From Cranoglanis bouderius (lineage: Eukaryota > Chordata > Actinopteri > Siluriformes > Cranoglanididae), in NCBI GenBank assembly GCA_023630585.1, contig CM042555.1:2972501-3036500 (forward strand): 64,000 nt of DNA. Direction: 5' to 3'. Shown one piece after another: positions 10,981 to 21,576 of the stretch; the first letter of the stretch is position 1; every line of letters begins with the position of its first letter. The translations under genes and the position numbers were made by a program. A model generated the notes under the pieces. The model was given only the letters and a program-made list of their open reading frames with translations. It was not told where the DNA came from and did no database searches.

Positions 10981-12530
10981 GGTAGCAGTTTACAAATATA
11001 ATTAAACTCTAGACGTTGTGACTGTATGTCACAGATCCAGACATTTCTCCAGAGCCTATTTTAAGAACCATGGCTCTAGGTCATGGTACTAAATTATAAA
11101 TGACCTTTACCTATTTACAACAAGGTGAACTTGATATTTATTAAGGCAACATTTACTGTTTAAGGAAAACGTCTTGATTTGACAAGGCACCGCAGTCTCT
11201 CTGTACGAGCCGTACATTAATTTCACTTTTGGGTTGAAGATTTTCGGCTTATAACTGACCACATGGGAAACCTAACTGCCCATCGCTGGCTTACAGACTA
11301 CTTCCTATGGTTTTCCGGACCCCCACCCACAGGATGAAGCGGAGCTCAGAACGTAGCTCGCATTGTTTTAAACTCAACAACATGGGCCGTGGCTCCGCAC
11401 TGTAAAATGTCACCTCGTATGAAAACGTAACACAAAAAAAAAAAAAAAAAAGCATCAAATATCACAAGCCTCCAAGGACCGCCATCAATCAGTCGATGTG
11501 ACACTCAAGCTCCTTATACGCTTTTATTATCTGTTCAGCGCACAAAATAGTATCATTTCCTTTCCACAAACAAACACGGCGTCTCCGTGGGATACAGAAA
11601 CTGCACAGAGATATCCAAGATAAGCGTGGTGTAAAGGAGGAAAAGATTTCTCTTCTCTGTGTGTGGCTCTCCAACTTTTTGGATTAACAAATATCAAGAA
11701 CCCATAGAACATGTTGTGTTTCTGAAAACGGTGCACGTACGGCTAACGCTAAAGGATACAACTGATCAAATCCAGCTATTCTTGTCAGTCTGAACTGAAG
11801 AAACATTGCTCCAACTGCCCTGAACCTCACGTTCTCTGAATTAAAGTCTCAATATGAGTCGTATTTGATACTCGAACTCGGAGGTGCAACGTTAACAAAC
11901 AAAAATGATCTCTGAAAGCGAGGATACAAAAAACAAAGACGTAGCTAGGATTTTAGGGGTTTTCAAATATTTTATGATAGTTACAAATGCCTATTTGTGG
12001 ACGGTTAACATAACACACGTACAGCTGATTATATAACATGTAAAAGTTCAACAGTCACATTAACGAGTCCATATTTAAAACGTCAAATGAAATATTCCCT
12101 GAGTTTGTTTAATCATATTTTATTGGCTACCAGCTGCATTTCTGTTTGAAAGCTCCAAGCTCCCGCTATTACTAGCAGTGGAACCGTAGTGAAGGTAACT
12201 TATTTACAAACTAGTTTTCGGCTCGAGAGACGGACTTCAGGATTTGTCACGGACAATCCGCATTGTTCTTACAGAAAGAACACGAGCTCAGCATTCAGCA
12301 TCTGCTTTCGTGACTATGCTTTCTGTGAATTTGTAATAAGGCAGGAAGTTGATACCAAATCAGCACTTCTGAAATAATTCACAGAAACAGGATGAAACAG
12401 AGGTCACAGGATGAGGTCAGATACCGTGATCAGGGTCAGAAATTAATTTTGTTTTTGTTTAAATAATAAATTATGCTTGAAAACAAAAATGAGTAAAGTG
12501 ATTTTAAGGTAAGTACAGTATTCATTCTTT
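10981..12530. other. No gene recognised
   Basis: Mixed AT-rich DNA. Two overlapping minus-strand ORFs at 11489-11736 have no splice support. A good-looking donor (AAG|GTAAGT) at about 12509 on the plus strand follows only a short ATG-led frame and is not called. Confidence 0.55.
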
Positions 12531-13100
12531 TTTTTCTCCTTCCTTTCTTATGCTCTTTTTAAAACCTCATTCTTTGTTTGGAGTTTTCTTTCTTTCTTTC
12601 TTTCTTTCTTTCTTTCACTGTTAAAATCTCTTTCTCCTTCCTTTCTTTATTTTTTTTTTTAAATCTTTCTTCTTTTTAAAAAATTCTTTCATTTTTCTTT
12701 ATTTCAAAATCTTTCTTTTTTCTTTATATTTTCAAAACATATTTCTTCTTCCTTTTGCTTTTTAAAAATCTTTCTTGTTAAAAAAAAACTTTCTTTTTTC
12801 TCTTTCGAATTTTTTTTCTTTTCAAATACTTCTTTCTTTCTTTTTTTCACTCTTAAAATCTCTTTCTTCTTCCTTCTTTTGCTTTTTTATAATCTTTCTT
12901 CTTTTAAAAATTTCTTCCGTCCTTTTAAAATCTGTCTTTTTTTCTTTCTCTTTCTTTCCCTCTTAAAATCTCTTCTTCCGTTCTTTTAATTTAAAAAAAA
13001 ATGTCTTTCTTTCTTTCTCTTTTTAATTTTTTTCTTTTAAAATCTTAATTTTTCTTTTTTTTCGTTTTCTTTCTGTCTTTTTTTCTTCCTTCCTTCCATC
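12531..13100. repeat. Long pyrimidine tract, degenerate (TTTC)n
   Basis: About 570 bp of almost pure T/C on the plus strand, built from TTTC and CTTT with short A interruptions such as 'ttttaaaatctttc'. The AAAATCTTTC word recurs many times, so it behaves as a degenerate minisatellite rather than a simple dinucleotide. Confidence 0.9.
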
Positions 13101-13232
13101 ATTTGCTGGCTCTTCGGTAGGACCGTGTGAACTCAAATCTAGTTATTATCATGTTATTCCACATAATAACGAATGTTTAAAAGAAATGTAATAAAATATC
13201 AGACTTGATCTGACTTGAAATGTCTAGATACA

Positions 13233-14622
13233 CAGCGGTGCTTGAAAGTTTGTGAACCCTTTAGAATTTTCTATATATCTGTATAAATATGACCTAAAAC
13301 ATCATCAGATTTTCACACAAGTCCTAAAAGTAGATAAAGAGAACAAAATTAAACAAATGAGACAAAAATATTATACTTGGTCGTTTATTTATTAGGGAAA
13401 ATGATCCAATATTACATCTCTGTGAGTGGCAAAAGTTTGTGAACCTCTAGGATTAGCAGTTAATTTGAAGGTGAAATTAGAGTCAGGTGTTTTCCATCAA
13501 TGTGATGACAATCAGCTGTGAGTGAGCGCTCTGTTTTATTTAAAGAACAGGGATCTATCAGAGTCTGATCTTCACAACACATTTGTGGAAGTGTATCATG
13601 ACACAAACAAAGGAGATTTCTGAGTTGTTGATGCTCATCAGGCTGGAAAAGAGTTCCAGCCTGGAGTTTGGAGTCCAACAATCCACAGTCAGATAGATTG
13701 TGTACAAATGGAGGAAATTCAAGACCATTGTTACCCTCCCCAGGAGTGGAGACCAACAAAGATCACTCCAAGAGCAAGACGTGTAATAGTCCACGAGGTC
13801 ACAAAGGAACCCAGAGTATCTTCTAAGCAACTAAAGGCCTCTCTCACATTGGCGAATGTTAATGTTCATGAGTCCACCATCAGAAGAACACTGAACAACA
13901 ATGGTGTGCATGGCAGGGTTGCAAAGTAAAAACCACTGCTCTCCAAAAAGAACACTGCTGCCCTTCTGCAGTTTGCTGAAGATCACGTGGACAAGCCAGA
14001 ATGCTATTGGAAAAATGCTTTGTGGATGGATGAGACCAAAATAGAACTTTTTGGTTTAAATGAGCAGTGTTATGTTTGGAGAAAGGAAAACACTGCATTC
14101 CAGCATAAGAACCTTATCCCATCTGTGAAACATGGTGATGGTAGTATCATGATTTGGGCCTGTTTTGCTGCATCTGGGCCAGGAAGACTTGCCATCGTTG
14201 ATGGAACAATGATTTCTGAATTATACCAGCAAATTCTAAAGGAAAATGTCAGGGCATCTGTCCGTGAACAGAATCTCAAGAGAAAGTGGGTCATGCAGCA
14301 AGACAACGAGCACACAAGTCGTTCTACCAAAGAATGGTTAAAGAAGAATAAAGTTAATGTTTTGGAACGGCCAAGTCAAAGTCCTGACCTTAATCCAATA
14401 GAAATGTTGTGGAAGGACCTGAAGCAAGCAGTTCATGTGAGGAAACCCAGCAACATCCCAGAGATGAAGATGTTCTGTACTGAGCTAAAATTCCTCCGAG
14501 CCGATGTGCAGGACTGATCAACAGTTACCGCAAACGTTTAGTTGCAGTTATTGCTGCACAAGGGGGTCACACCAGATACTGAAAGCAAAGAAAATTCTAA
14601 AGGGTTCAAGACTTTCTAGTCT
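13233..14622 (+). mobile_element. Tc1/mariner transposon, IR/DR type, defective
   Basis: Flanked on the left by TA, it opens with a terminal inverted repeat containing 'gaaagtttgtgaaccc' (13244-13259), and an inner direct repeat 'aaaagtttgtgaacctc' lies at about 13431-13447. This is the IR/DR layout of many fish Tc1 elements. A transposase relic fills the middle. On the right only the last part of the inverted repeat survives ('aaaattctaaagggttc', 14591-14607). The inner half of the right repeat, with its direct repeat, is deleted, so the element is shorter than the usual 1.6 kb. Confidence 0.93.
13598..14518 (+). pseudogene. Tc1 transposase pseudogene
   Basis: A DDE-type transposase that cut and pasted the element. 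The ATG at 13598 is followed by deletions in the N-terminal DNA-binding region that shift the frame. The rest is readable in a second frame from about 13708, with a TAA at 13927 where a basic stretch would be. After that it is open to 14517. Visible catalytic-domain landmarks are WMDETK (first Asp), QQDNEHTS (second Asp, two residues shorter than the usual DNDPKHTS) and SPDLNPIEMLW (Glu). It cannot make active protein. Confidence 0.92.
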
Positions 14623-14629
14623 AGTTAAT

Positions 14630-14886
14630 CATTATATAATAATGGATTCTGCTCATTTGTCATTTGATCTTAAGGAAAAAAAGTCTGAAATTAATTGTGA
14701 AATAGTTTTAAAGTAGCAGTATTAGTACTAATATTCCACAGATATTTATAATGTCTACAGATATCTACAGATATTTCAGCTGCATTTGTGTTAAAAGTCA
14801 AACAGAAATGTCTGAATATGGGACGTAGGACAGAAACCGTAGGACTGCAGCATCCTTGGCACAAGACACAGGAATCAGAACTTTAC
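14630..14886. other. Spacer between Tc1 and candidate exon
   Basis: AT-rich. It contains a short direct repeat of 'tctacagatat' at about 14754-14774. No gene. Confidence 0.5.
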
Positions 14887-15018
14887 CAGAGAGGCGAGAC
14901 GTTCTTTCATCTTCCAGCGCATTTTCCGATCTGCGTCCACCAGCGAAGAAATCAGGATGTTCAGCATTTTGCGTTGTGTTTGCTTGCTCCCCAAGAGAAT
15001 CTCAATCCGGTTAATTCT
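14887..15018 (-). CDS. Candidate internal exon, helical and basic, product unknown
   Basis: On the minus strand 132 bp are open in one frame, 44 codons, phase 0 at both ends, closing at CTG|GTAAAG. The peptide begins RINRIEILLGSK, continues through an amphipathic helix-like LNILISSLVDADRKM and ends KMKERLASL. Composition and heptad-like spacing look like real coiled-coil protein. The acceptor is the weak point: several overlapping AGs ('cttgagag') follow a modest pyrimidine stretch, and an in-frame TGA lies just upstream. The plus-strand 101-codon frame across the same DNA looks less protein-like. No family was recognised. Confidence 0.4.
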
Positions 15019-15099
15019 CTCTCAAGCATCGAAACCCAAGAAATGCCTGTAAATACGGGACTTAATTGGAAAGACGCCTCCAGTCAGTGCTGAGAACAG

Positions 15100-15205
15100 A
15101 GGGACGGGATGACGGAGAGACAGAATGACGGAGTGACGGAGTGAGATCCGAGTCGGTGACAGCGGAATCGGATCAAAAGCAGCTTTGTCCCGTTTCTCAG
15201 TAAAC

Positions 15206-15240
<35 letters not shown>

Positions 15241-15480
15241 GGAGTCGAACGTCAGGCCTCGGAGCTCAGGTGTGCTCATGGAAAAGCAGGCACTTGGAAA
15301 ACAACATTATACACACACACACACACACACGGAGATAAACAGAGCATAATGAAGAGTGAAAAGTGCAGAGATCACATGATGCCCTCCCCCTCTAGTGCAA
15401 TTTTTTTTCTTTCTACTTTTTTCCCCCCCAAAACAAGAACAAATATTCTGTATTTAATCCAATCCTGTAGTTTTTTGTGA
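15100..15480. repeat. Two short (CA)n tracts in otherwise unremarkable DNA
   Basis: CA tracts lie at about 15208-15238 and 15311-15330. A degenerate GACGGAGT-type repeat at 15110-15145 precedes them. Confidence 0.8.
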
Positions 15481-15484
15481 TCAC

Positions 15485-15645
15485 GATTCATTCATTCATT
15501 CATTCATTCATTCATTCATTCATTCATTCATTCATCTTCAGTATCCGCTTTATCCTGGTCAGGATTGCTGTGTATCCAAAGTCTATCCGGGGAACACTTA
15601 GAGTGAAGTGGGATTACACCTTGGATGGGATGCCAGTCCAATTTA
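15485..15645 (-). repeat. (ATTC)n plus retroposon end
   Basis: About 12 ATTC units run into 'gtatccgctttatcctggtc', 'atccggggaacac' and 'ggatgggatgccagtccaa'. This text matches the end of a very common fish retroposon family, with the tetranucleotide as its tail; orientation is inferred from that tail. Confidence 0.6.
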
Positions 15646-15944
15646 ACAAGTGCTCTCACCTTTAATAAAGCAGTCATAAAATAATAAAGAGTCCTGTCAC
15701 TATGAACAAGTCCTTAATGCGAAGATTTATCGATTTGATGGGACGCTTGTTTAATTTTTCTCTTATTTAACTCCTAATAGTGGTGAAACTGTAATAAAAC
15801 AGTCCATGTGTTCAAAAATCTTTGACTGCCCGTGTATTTAATTAGTTTTTTTAATGCATGTTACCTATTAAATCTATTTGATTGTGCTTGTAAAATTACA
15901 TGAACAAATTGCAACACCTTATTTATTACTAAGCGGTTCATTTT

Positions 15945-16220
15945 TGCACAGTCAGCTCTCAGAGTTGATGTGTTGGAAGCAGGAAAAATGGGCAAGCGTA
16001 AGGATCTGAGCGACTTTGACCAGGGACAGATTGTGATGGCTAGACGACTGGGTCAGAGCATCTCCACGCAACGGCAGGTCTTGTGGGGTGTTCCCGGTAT
16101 ACGGTGGTTAGTACCTACCAAAAGTGGGCCAAGGAAGGACAACCGGTGAACCGGAGACAGGGTCATGGGCTCCCAAGGCTCACTGATGCATATCAGCAGG
16201 ATAATGCACCCTGCCACATA
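15945..16220 (+). mobile_element. Tc1 relic: transposase N-terminus joined to QQDN motif
   Basis: An ATG at 15988 opens MGKRKDLSDFDQGQIVMARR, the start of a common fish Tc1 transposase with a helix-turn-helix. A small deletion shifts the frame at about 16075. In the next frame the CSRYTVVSTYQKWAKEG and VNRRQGHGLPRL regions follow. The reading then jumps directly into QQDNAPCH, which belongs around the second catalytic Asp. Everything between, including the first Asp, is missing, as is the C-terminus. The relic stops at a TA/TG microsatellite. Confidence 0.88.
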
Positions 16221-16221
16221 T

Positions 16222-16222
16222 C

Positions 16223-16301
<79 letters not shown>
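16222..16301. repeat. (TA)n(TG)n microsatellite
   Basis: About 14 TA units followed by about 26 TG units, abutting the Tc1 relic. Confidence 0.95.
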
Positions 16302-16302
<1 letters not shown>

Positions 16303-16621
16303 CATGTTACTTTATCATTTGATGTCTTCCTCTGAAAAAACATTCCATATCTTCATCACCTAAATATGTATAAAGAAAGGAAATAAACAAACGCTGCGTG
16401 GTGGTTACGGCTGTGTTACAATAAGGCCGTATACGTCAAAGGAAGCGTATGATTTGGAGCCAGCATTCGTGGAGATCGCATAGTTGCTGTATGAGGTCAG
16501 TGTGTGGAGCCAAGAACAGGAGCGAAAAGCATGACTGAGAACAATAAACACTCCGAGAGCTGAGATCTGACCGTCTGATTCTATTTAAAGAGGTCAGAGT
16601 GCAACTATAAATGGATAAAAA

Positions 16622-16652
<31 letters not shown>

Positions 16653-16676
16653 AGTAGTAAACTGCTTGTGGTATTA

Positions 16677-16795
16677 GAGGAATAAAACACTTCAGGATTC
16701 AACTTTGGTGCTGCAACAGTAACTCCGCTTCATCACACCATCCTGTCTTTGATTATTTGTCTTTAACAGCAAGACATGGAGTGTATTATTCCGCA
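16677..16795. repeat. P-family palindromic repeat, copy 1
   Basis: Left arm 'aggaataaaacac' (16678-16690), right arm 'gtgtattattcc' (16781-16792), with 'taacagcaagac' beside the right arm. The arms are inverted copies with one mismatch. See the other P copies at 19.3, 22.8, 36.2, 37.7, 43.4, 44.9 and 46.5 kb. Confidence 0.6.
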
Positions 16796-16799
16796 GAGG

Positions 16800-17765
16800 G
16801 ACCAAACAAGGTATGGTGCTAGAACAAATCGAAAGAACTGCTGGTCCAACCAACAAGAACCAATTTCCTACGATTACCAGGCTTATACTGTACACGACAA
16901 TGAAGACAAAGCTTTGAAGCTAAAGCCGGAGATCACTGAACGTATTCACTGTAACGAGTGAAAACAGAAAGATCTGGAAGAACACAGGAGCCTGAATCTC
17001 CGTCTCCACTGATCCTCATCATCTGTGCTGAATTAAAAAAAAAAAAGCTATTGACCTTATCTGCTTTCCAGGAGCTCTTTATTGACTCTGGAAATTCTTG
17101 CTTTGGAGCCGCGGCAGGGCACAGAGCCGTGTTTCCACTGCTAACCAGAACCCTCTGGAGGTCAGTGGACCGAGCCAAGTAGGGTGTTTCCTCTCAGTCC
17201 ACCTAAAGCAAACAAGCCTGCTCGCCGGGGGAAGAAATAAAGGTGATCAGGAAACGGCTTTTAGAAATAACTAAACGACTGTATTGTAGGAGTTCTGGGT
17301 CTCAGTGGGGAAACAAAGTGACAGAGAGGCAGCTGACTGTCCTTTTTCTATGTAAGCACGCGACAAGGGGGTGCGATTTCAGCGACAGCCACGTGTGACA
17401 AAGCGACGACGTGACAAGCAACACGTAAGTTCTCAATTCTATGCAAAATCGGTACGACACGGTAAAGCGACAAATCCAAACAATTGGCTCGAATAATTCC
17501 TCGGATCTATCGTATGGCCCGTGCATGACTTTTTATTTATTTATTTCCCCACTCACAGCTTTAGTTTCTACCTGCAGTTCGTTCCCATTTACTGTCTGAC
17601 GTGCAAAAATTGAAGTAAAACGTACAACCGTGGTTTCATCTTATCCGATCATATCATAAGACGTATCATGATAACGACGCGTCATTAAACGTGTATAGAG
17701 GCATCACGAAGAAAATGGAGAGCGTACATACGGTAGCTAGTGCAGTTAAAGAGTGCTTAACCGGT
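16800..17765. other. No gene recognised
   Basis: Moderately GC-balanced DNA with several short ORFs on both strands. No splice-bounded frame, family motif or repeat landmark was identified. Confidence 0.55.
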
Positions 17766-17769
17766 TAAT

Positions 17770-18126
17770 CAGTCCGTATAGGATTTCGGGGAGTTTTTTT
17801 TTTTTTTTTTTTGATTGTTGCGGCCAAAAATGCTTGATTTATTTCTGTTTTCTAAATTTTTTTTTTGCAACTACTTGAATTGGTGAAATTGCGATTGCAC
17901 GGAATTTTTGCACGGTCTTTCGCAGTGATGTTTGCTGGTAAACGAGAGCTTTTAGCTGCGCTCATGATCGACACACGTGAACTGAAAAGGGAATTTTTTT
18001 CTGAACGCGCGTTGCGATGACGTCACGTCATTTTGAAAAACCGCAAGCTCGTCCGGATATCGTGGAGTTTGCTTGATTCTGCGTTCGTTTCTGCGGTCGC
18101 AAAATCACGAGATCCAGGAGGGACTG
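17770..18126 (-). repeat. K-family element, copy B (both ends present)
   Basis: It starts 'cagtccgtataggatttc' and ends 'gatccaggagggactg', so the termini are inverted relatives of each other. The interior is shared with copies A, C and D. CRE palindrome TGACGTCA at 18018-18025. Poly-T tracts lie near the left end. Confidence 0.65.
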
Positions 18127-18129
18127 ATT

Positions 18130-19290
18130 AATAACGTTATTTTCCCATTCCAGTGTGATTTCAAGAAAACGTAACGTAAAAACATTTTCTCGACAGGTCT
18201 GATTTCCTGTCCTGAATTATTTACTTCCTGCATGCCTGGCTACGTTATATATACCTCAGACAATATTTTTCCTACGATTCTGCAACCCACAAATCACACT
18301 GCAAAACAGAAGGAAGCTCTGAAATTTAAAAAAAAACAAAAAAAACATGTTTCTGGTTAAATTGGGCATTTGGTTTTATTTATAACTTTAACCGGTTTCT
18401 GACTAAAGCGTTAGGGGTGGAACGCTGGAGCAGGAACATGCCCGTTCAGATCTGTGTCCTGTCATCCATCATGAGCTGCAACCGAGGATCATTTGGATGA
18501 AAAACAGATCTCTCTCTTAATAAGCAGTGAAGCTGCAGAATAAAAAGAGAAATGCAGAAACATCAGGCAGCTCATCTAATCATCATTTTACCAATGCTAT
18601 ACAAAAAAAAATAAAAAAAATGGATTTCTATCATTATTATCAGACTCACTGTATATTTTTTTTCTCGTCTCTAACCGCACAAGCATTAAAGCCGTTACCC
18701 AAACCACAGCTTTTGTGGACAGACTTTGCTACTCAAGGGCTACGGGGAAACAAAACTAATTTACTTCCTAATTTAAATTTCTAATTAACCTTCTGAAGCA
18801 CAGATTATCATGAAAGCATTGCAGATACTGCAGCAGAGAAACTACAGCGGCCATTTTGTGACCTTTCAGTCCCCAAAGGCAGAGTGCCAGGCTAACTGAC
18901 GAGCACTAAAAAAGGAAAGCTCTGCGGTTTTGCTCGTTGAAGTGCCGCGATTCCGGGCTTCGCTCGGCAGCTCGGCTGTGCTCGAGTTCAACGTCCGGTC
19001 ATGGCAGCGAGTTTGGATTTGTTCAGCAACAAACAGTTCTGGTACTGTGTAATGATGCATAGGAGAAAACAACACACCAGAAAACAACCCACTTTGGATC
19101 TCAGTTTGGATCTCACCGGGGTTCGGGGTAACAAAATGAAAAAAAAAAGTACCTCACTTTTTCCGTTTTTAAAAATAAAAATTTAAAGACAGCGTCAAAC
19201 AGATATTCAAAACACTTTTTTTTTTTTTTTTTGCCACAACGTGACATAATTCTTTGGTTTTTGCCTCACAAATGGATTGGCCTGTTTATT
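18130..19290. other. No gene recognised
   Basis: AT-rich, with poly-A/T runs. A frame beginning MAASLDLFSNKQFWY at 19001 has a good initiation context (GTCATGG) but no donor and no recognised family. It is not called as a gene. Confidence 0.5.
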
Positions 19291-19294
19291 TAAC

Positions 19295-19600
19295 ATTTAT
19301 GGAAGGAGTCTCCGGTGTCAGTGCTTTGTGACAGACAGTAGGTTTTCCCCCACAGGGAAGTCATCAGGAATTTGCGCTTTGTGGTTTTCTTAGTAACGTG
19401 ATGGATAAATAGTACGACGTGTCATTCTTTAATGAATAAAAAAATAATAATAATAATTTTATGGCAATCTGTTATAGTATAAGAGGAATAAAACGTTTCA
19501 GTAACCTACACCACCATGTCGTTGATTATTTTCCTATAACAGCACGTCCCCGATTGTTTTATATCGCATTCCGAATATCTGTACACCTTGTAATTTTATG
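19295..19600 (-). repeat. P-family repeat, copy 2 (reverse)
   Basis: It carries 'atttatggaaggagtctcc' and 'cagtgctttgtgacagac' (reverse of words in copies 3, 5 and 6), then 'agaggaataaaac' at about 19479 and 'tataacagcacgtcc' at about 19537, with a degenerate right arm 'attgttttatatcg'. Confidence 0.6.
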
Positions 19601-20045
19601 TAATCTAAGCGCCGGCATCTGCTACATCGGAATCGATCTGAATTAAAGTGAACTCTGTTTTATTAGAACTGGTGGCCGTATGACGGCTGAGCTGCATGTG
19701 TTGTTTCTAACCGGTCTGTAACATGCGCTCGTGCGACCGAGCGCTGAGATTCCTTTGTTTTATTCACAATGAATGCGTCAGAAAGCAGACAATGCTCCAC
19801 TAATCTCACAGCATCATTTATTCCATCCAGCGCGGGGGCAGCCATGAATTCTTCACTCCCAAACAATGAGCCCTATTCTCAAACACAGAAAATAACAAAG
19901 TACCATTAATAGATCTAACTGTGCTGTTGTGATTTGAGTTGCTGTTTGTCTGATGTTTATTTCTTCGTCAGGATGATTATATGACATGACAAGACGTTGC
20001 GAGAGAGTTGCCGAGGAAACGGTTCCCGATAACGTGAATTTATGC
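19601..20045. other. No gene recognised
   Basis: Unique-looking DNA without an extended protein-like frame. Confidence 0.5.
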
Positions 20046-20050
20046 TTTTA

Positions 20051-20965
20051 CTAGTGATGGGAAGATCGGATCATTTTTCTGACTTGGATCTTCGAATATC
20101 GTTCAGCAAAATAAACGAATCTTTATTCGAGTCATTTCGTTCATTTCTTTAATTTGAGCAGAATTAAATTAAAATGTTACATTTTCAATAGCCAAATTCC
20201 CCCAGCACGTCTGCTTACGCAAACTTTGATCATATTCCGAATGAGGAAAAAAAATGCAGCCAAGGACAAATTTATGAGAAACAGAAATGATTAATTCGCC
20301 TCTCGACTGGGTCTTCTGGTGCGAGTCGTTCCTTCTTTCGTCACGTGACAGCCGCGTAGGCCGAGGCTCTCCTGGCCTCTTTTCTCATACCTTTCGTATT
20401 ATATATTTTCTGAAAAGGAGGTAAAGGTAAATCCACTGTAAACAAGTATCTTGCTTCATCAACATGATTTTCCCCATCGTACAGATAAAGTTTAAAGCGT
20501 TAACTAACTCTTTATGATGACGTGACAGAAATTCACAAATTTATAAATTGTAAGAAATAAAAAAGCTAAAATTTGAGACCAGAAACGCGCCGTGTAACTG
20601 TAAGGGTAAAAATAAAACCTGACTACCTGCTTGTTTGTAAGGAAGATTGGGAATTATGAACTAATTTCTGTATCCAATACAGAATATATGCGGATGTCAC
20701 GTCACATGACAAATGAACGAAAGACTCGGACCGGAGAAGAGACTCGGGCGGTGAACTAATCATTTCTGTTTCCTGTACAGGGCCTATGAGGTTTTCAAGT
20801 CACAAACGAATGAAGGGATGTTGCGCATGAACACAACACAACACACAACACAACACACAACACAACACAACACACAACACAACATGAACGAATCGCTCTC
20901 AGGGACAACTCATTATTCCCGAGTCATTGAAAAGATTCGTTCAAAATGAGCGAATCGTTCAGTAT
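20051..20965. repeat. Probable hAT-like relic (H1) with ACACAAC minisatellite
   Basis: It opens 'ctagtgatgggaagatcgg' and closes around 'gattcgttcaaaatgagcg'. A related opening 'agtgatgggaattccggctc' occurs at 61279. Between 20828 and 20885 lies a small minisatellite of ACACAAC/ACAAC units. No transposase ORF remains. Class assignment is inference from the terminal words. Confidence 0.4.
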
Positions 20966-20969
20966 GTTT

Positions 20970-21570
20970 GCCTACTATAAGATAAGAGGTTTGATTGACA
21001 ACAAAAAAGCTGTATGCTGTATTAGTTTGTGTTTTATATCCCTCCATTTATTTATTTTTTTGCAGTAGAGGATTAAAGGCGGCCTTGAGGCATGGACTGT
21101 ATACATGCCATTTTAATAACCTGAATGGACCGCCCTAGTGCGGTTCTGAATTCGGAGAACGTGTAAATCTGTGTAAATACTGACATATCTTTCCCTCCTG
21201 GTGAGCAGTGCTCGGTTTTATAAAGGTTCATGAGTAAACATTCAGAATGAATGTGGAATTAAATAACATGTAAAGCTGACTACTTTATCTGACACATACT
21301 GTCATATAGAGGTCATTATGTCTTTGTGTTCGGTATGTGATTTAGCCCAGAGGTTTAATTTTCTGTGTGATAACCCGCTAATTAACGTGCTATCTGGCTA
21401 CTCAATGTGCTTCCTGAATAACTGTAGCTTTAGTAAGAATTCTTCTTAGATCTTCTTTTAAACACTAGCTTTTGGGATACGCTCGAGAAACAATGGAGAC
21501 TGAGAACAAGGAAACTGTAAACTAAGAACCTGATGCGGTGCAGTGTGTTTGAGTTTCTTATCTGTGCTTG
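20970..21570. other. No gene recognised
   Basis: AT-rich DNA without repeat landmarks or coding signal. Confidence 0.5.
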
Positions 21571-21576
21571 TATGTA

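Noticed and set aside
12480..12512. Donor-like AAG|GTAAGT after a short ATG-led frame
   Set aside because: Only seven codons precede it and no acceptor or partner exon was found.
13460..13830. Minus-strand ORFs over the first Tc1
   Set aside because: Antisense shadows of the transposase, which reads clearly on the plus strand.
19001..19186. Frame starting MAASLDLFSNKQFWY in good initiation context
   Set aside because: No donor or acceptor, ends in lysine-rich A-run translation, no family resemblance.
20828..20885. ACACAAC repeats considered as a CRISPR-like array
   Set aside because: Units are 5-7 bp without spacers; a minisatellite in eukaryotic DNA.
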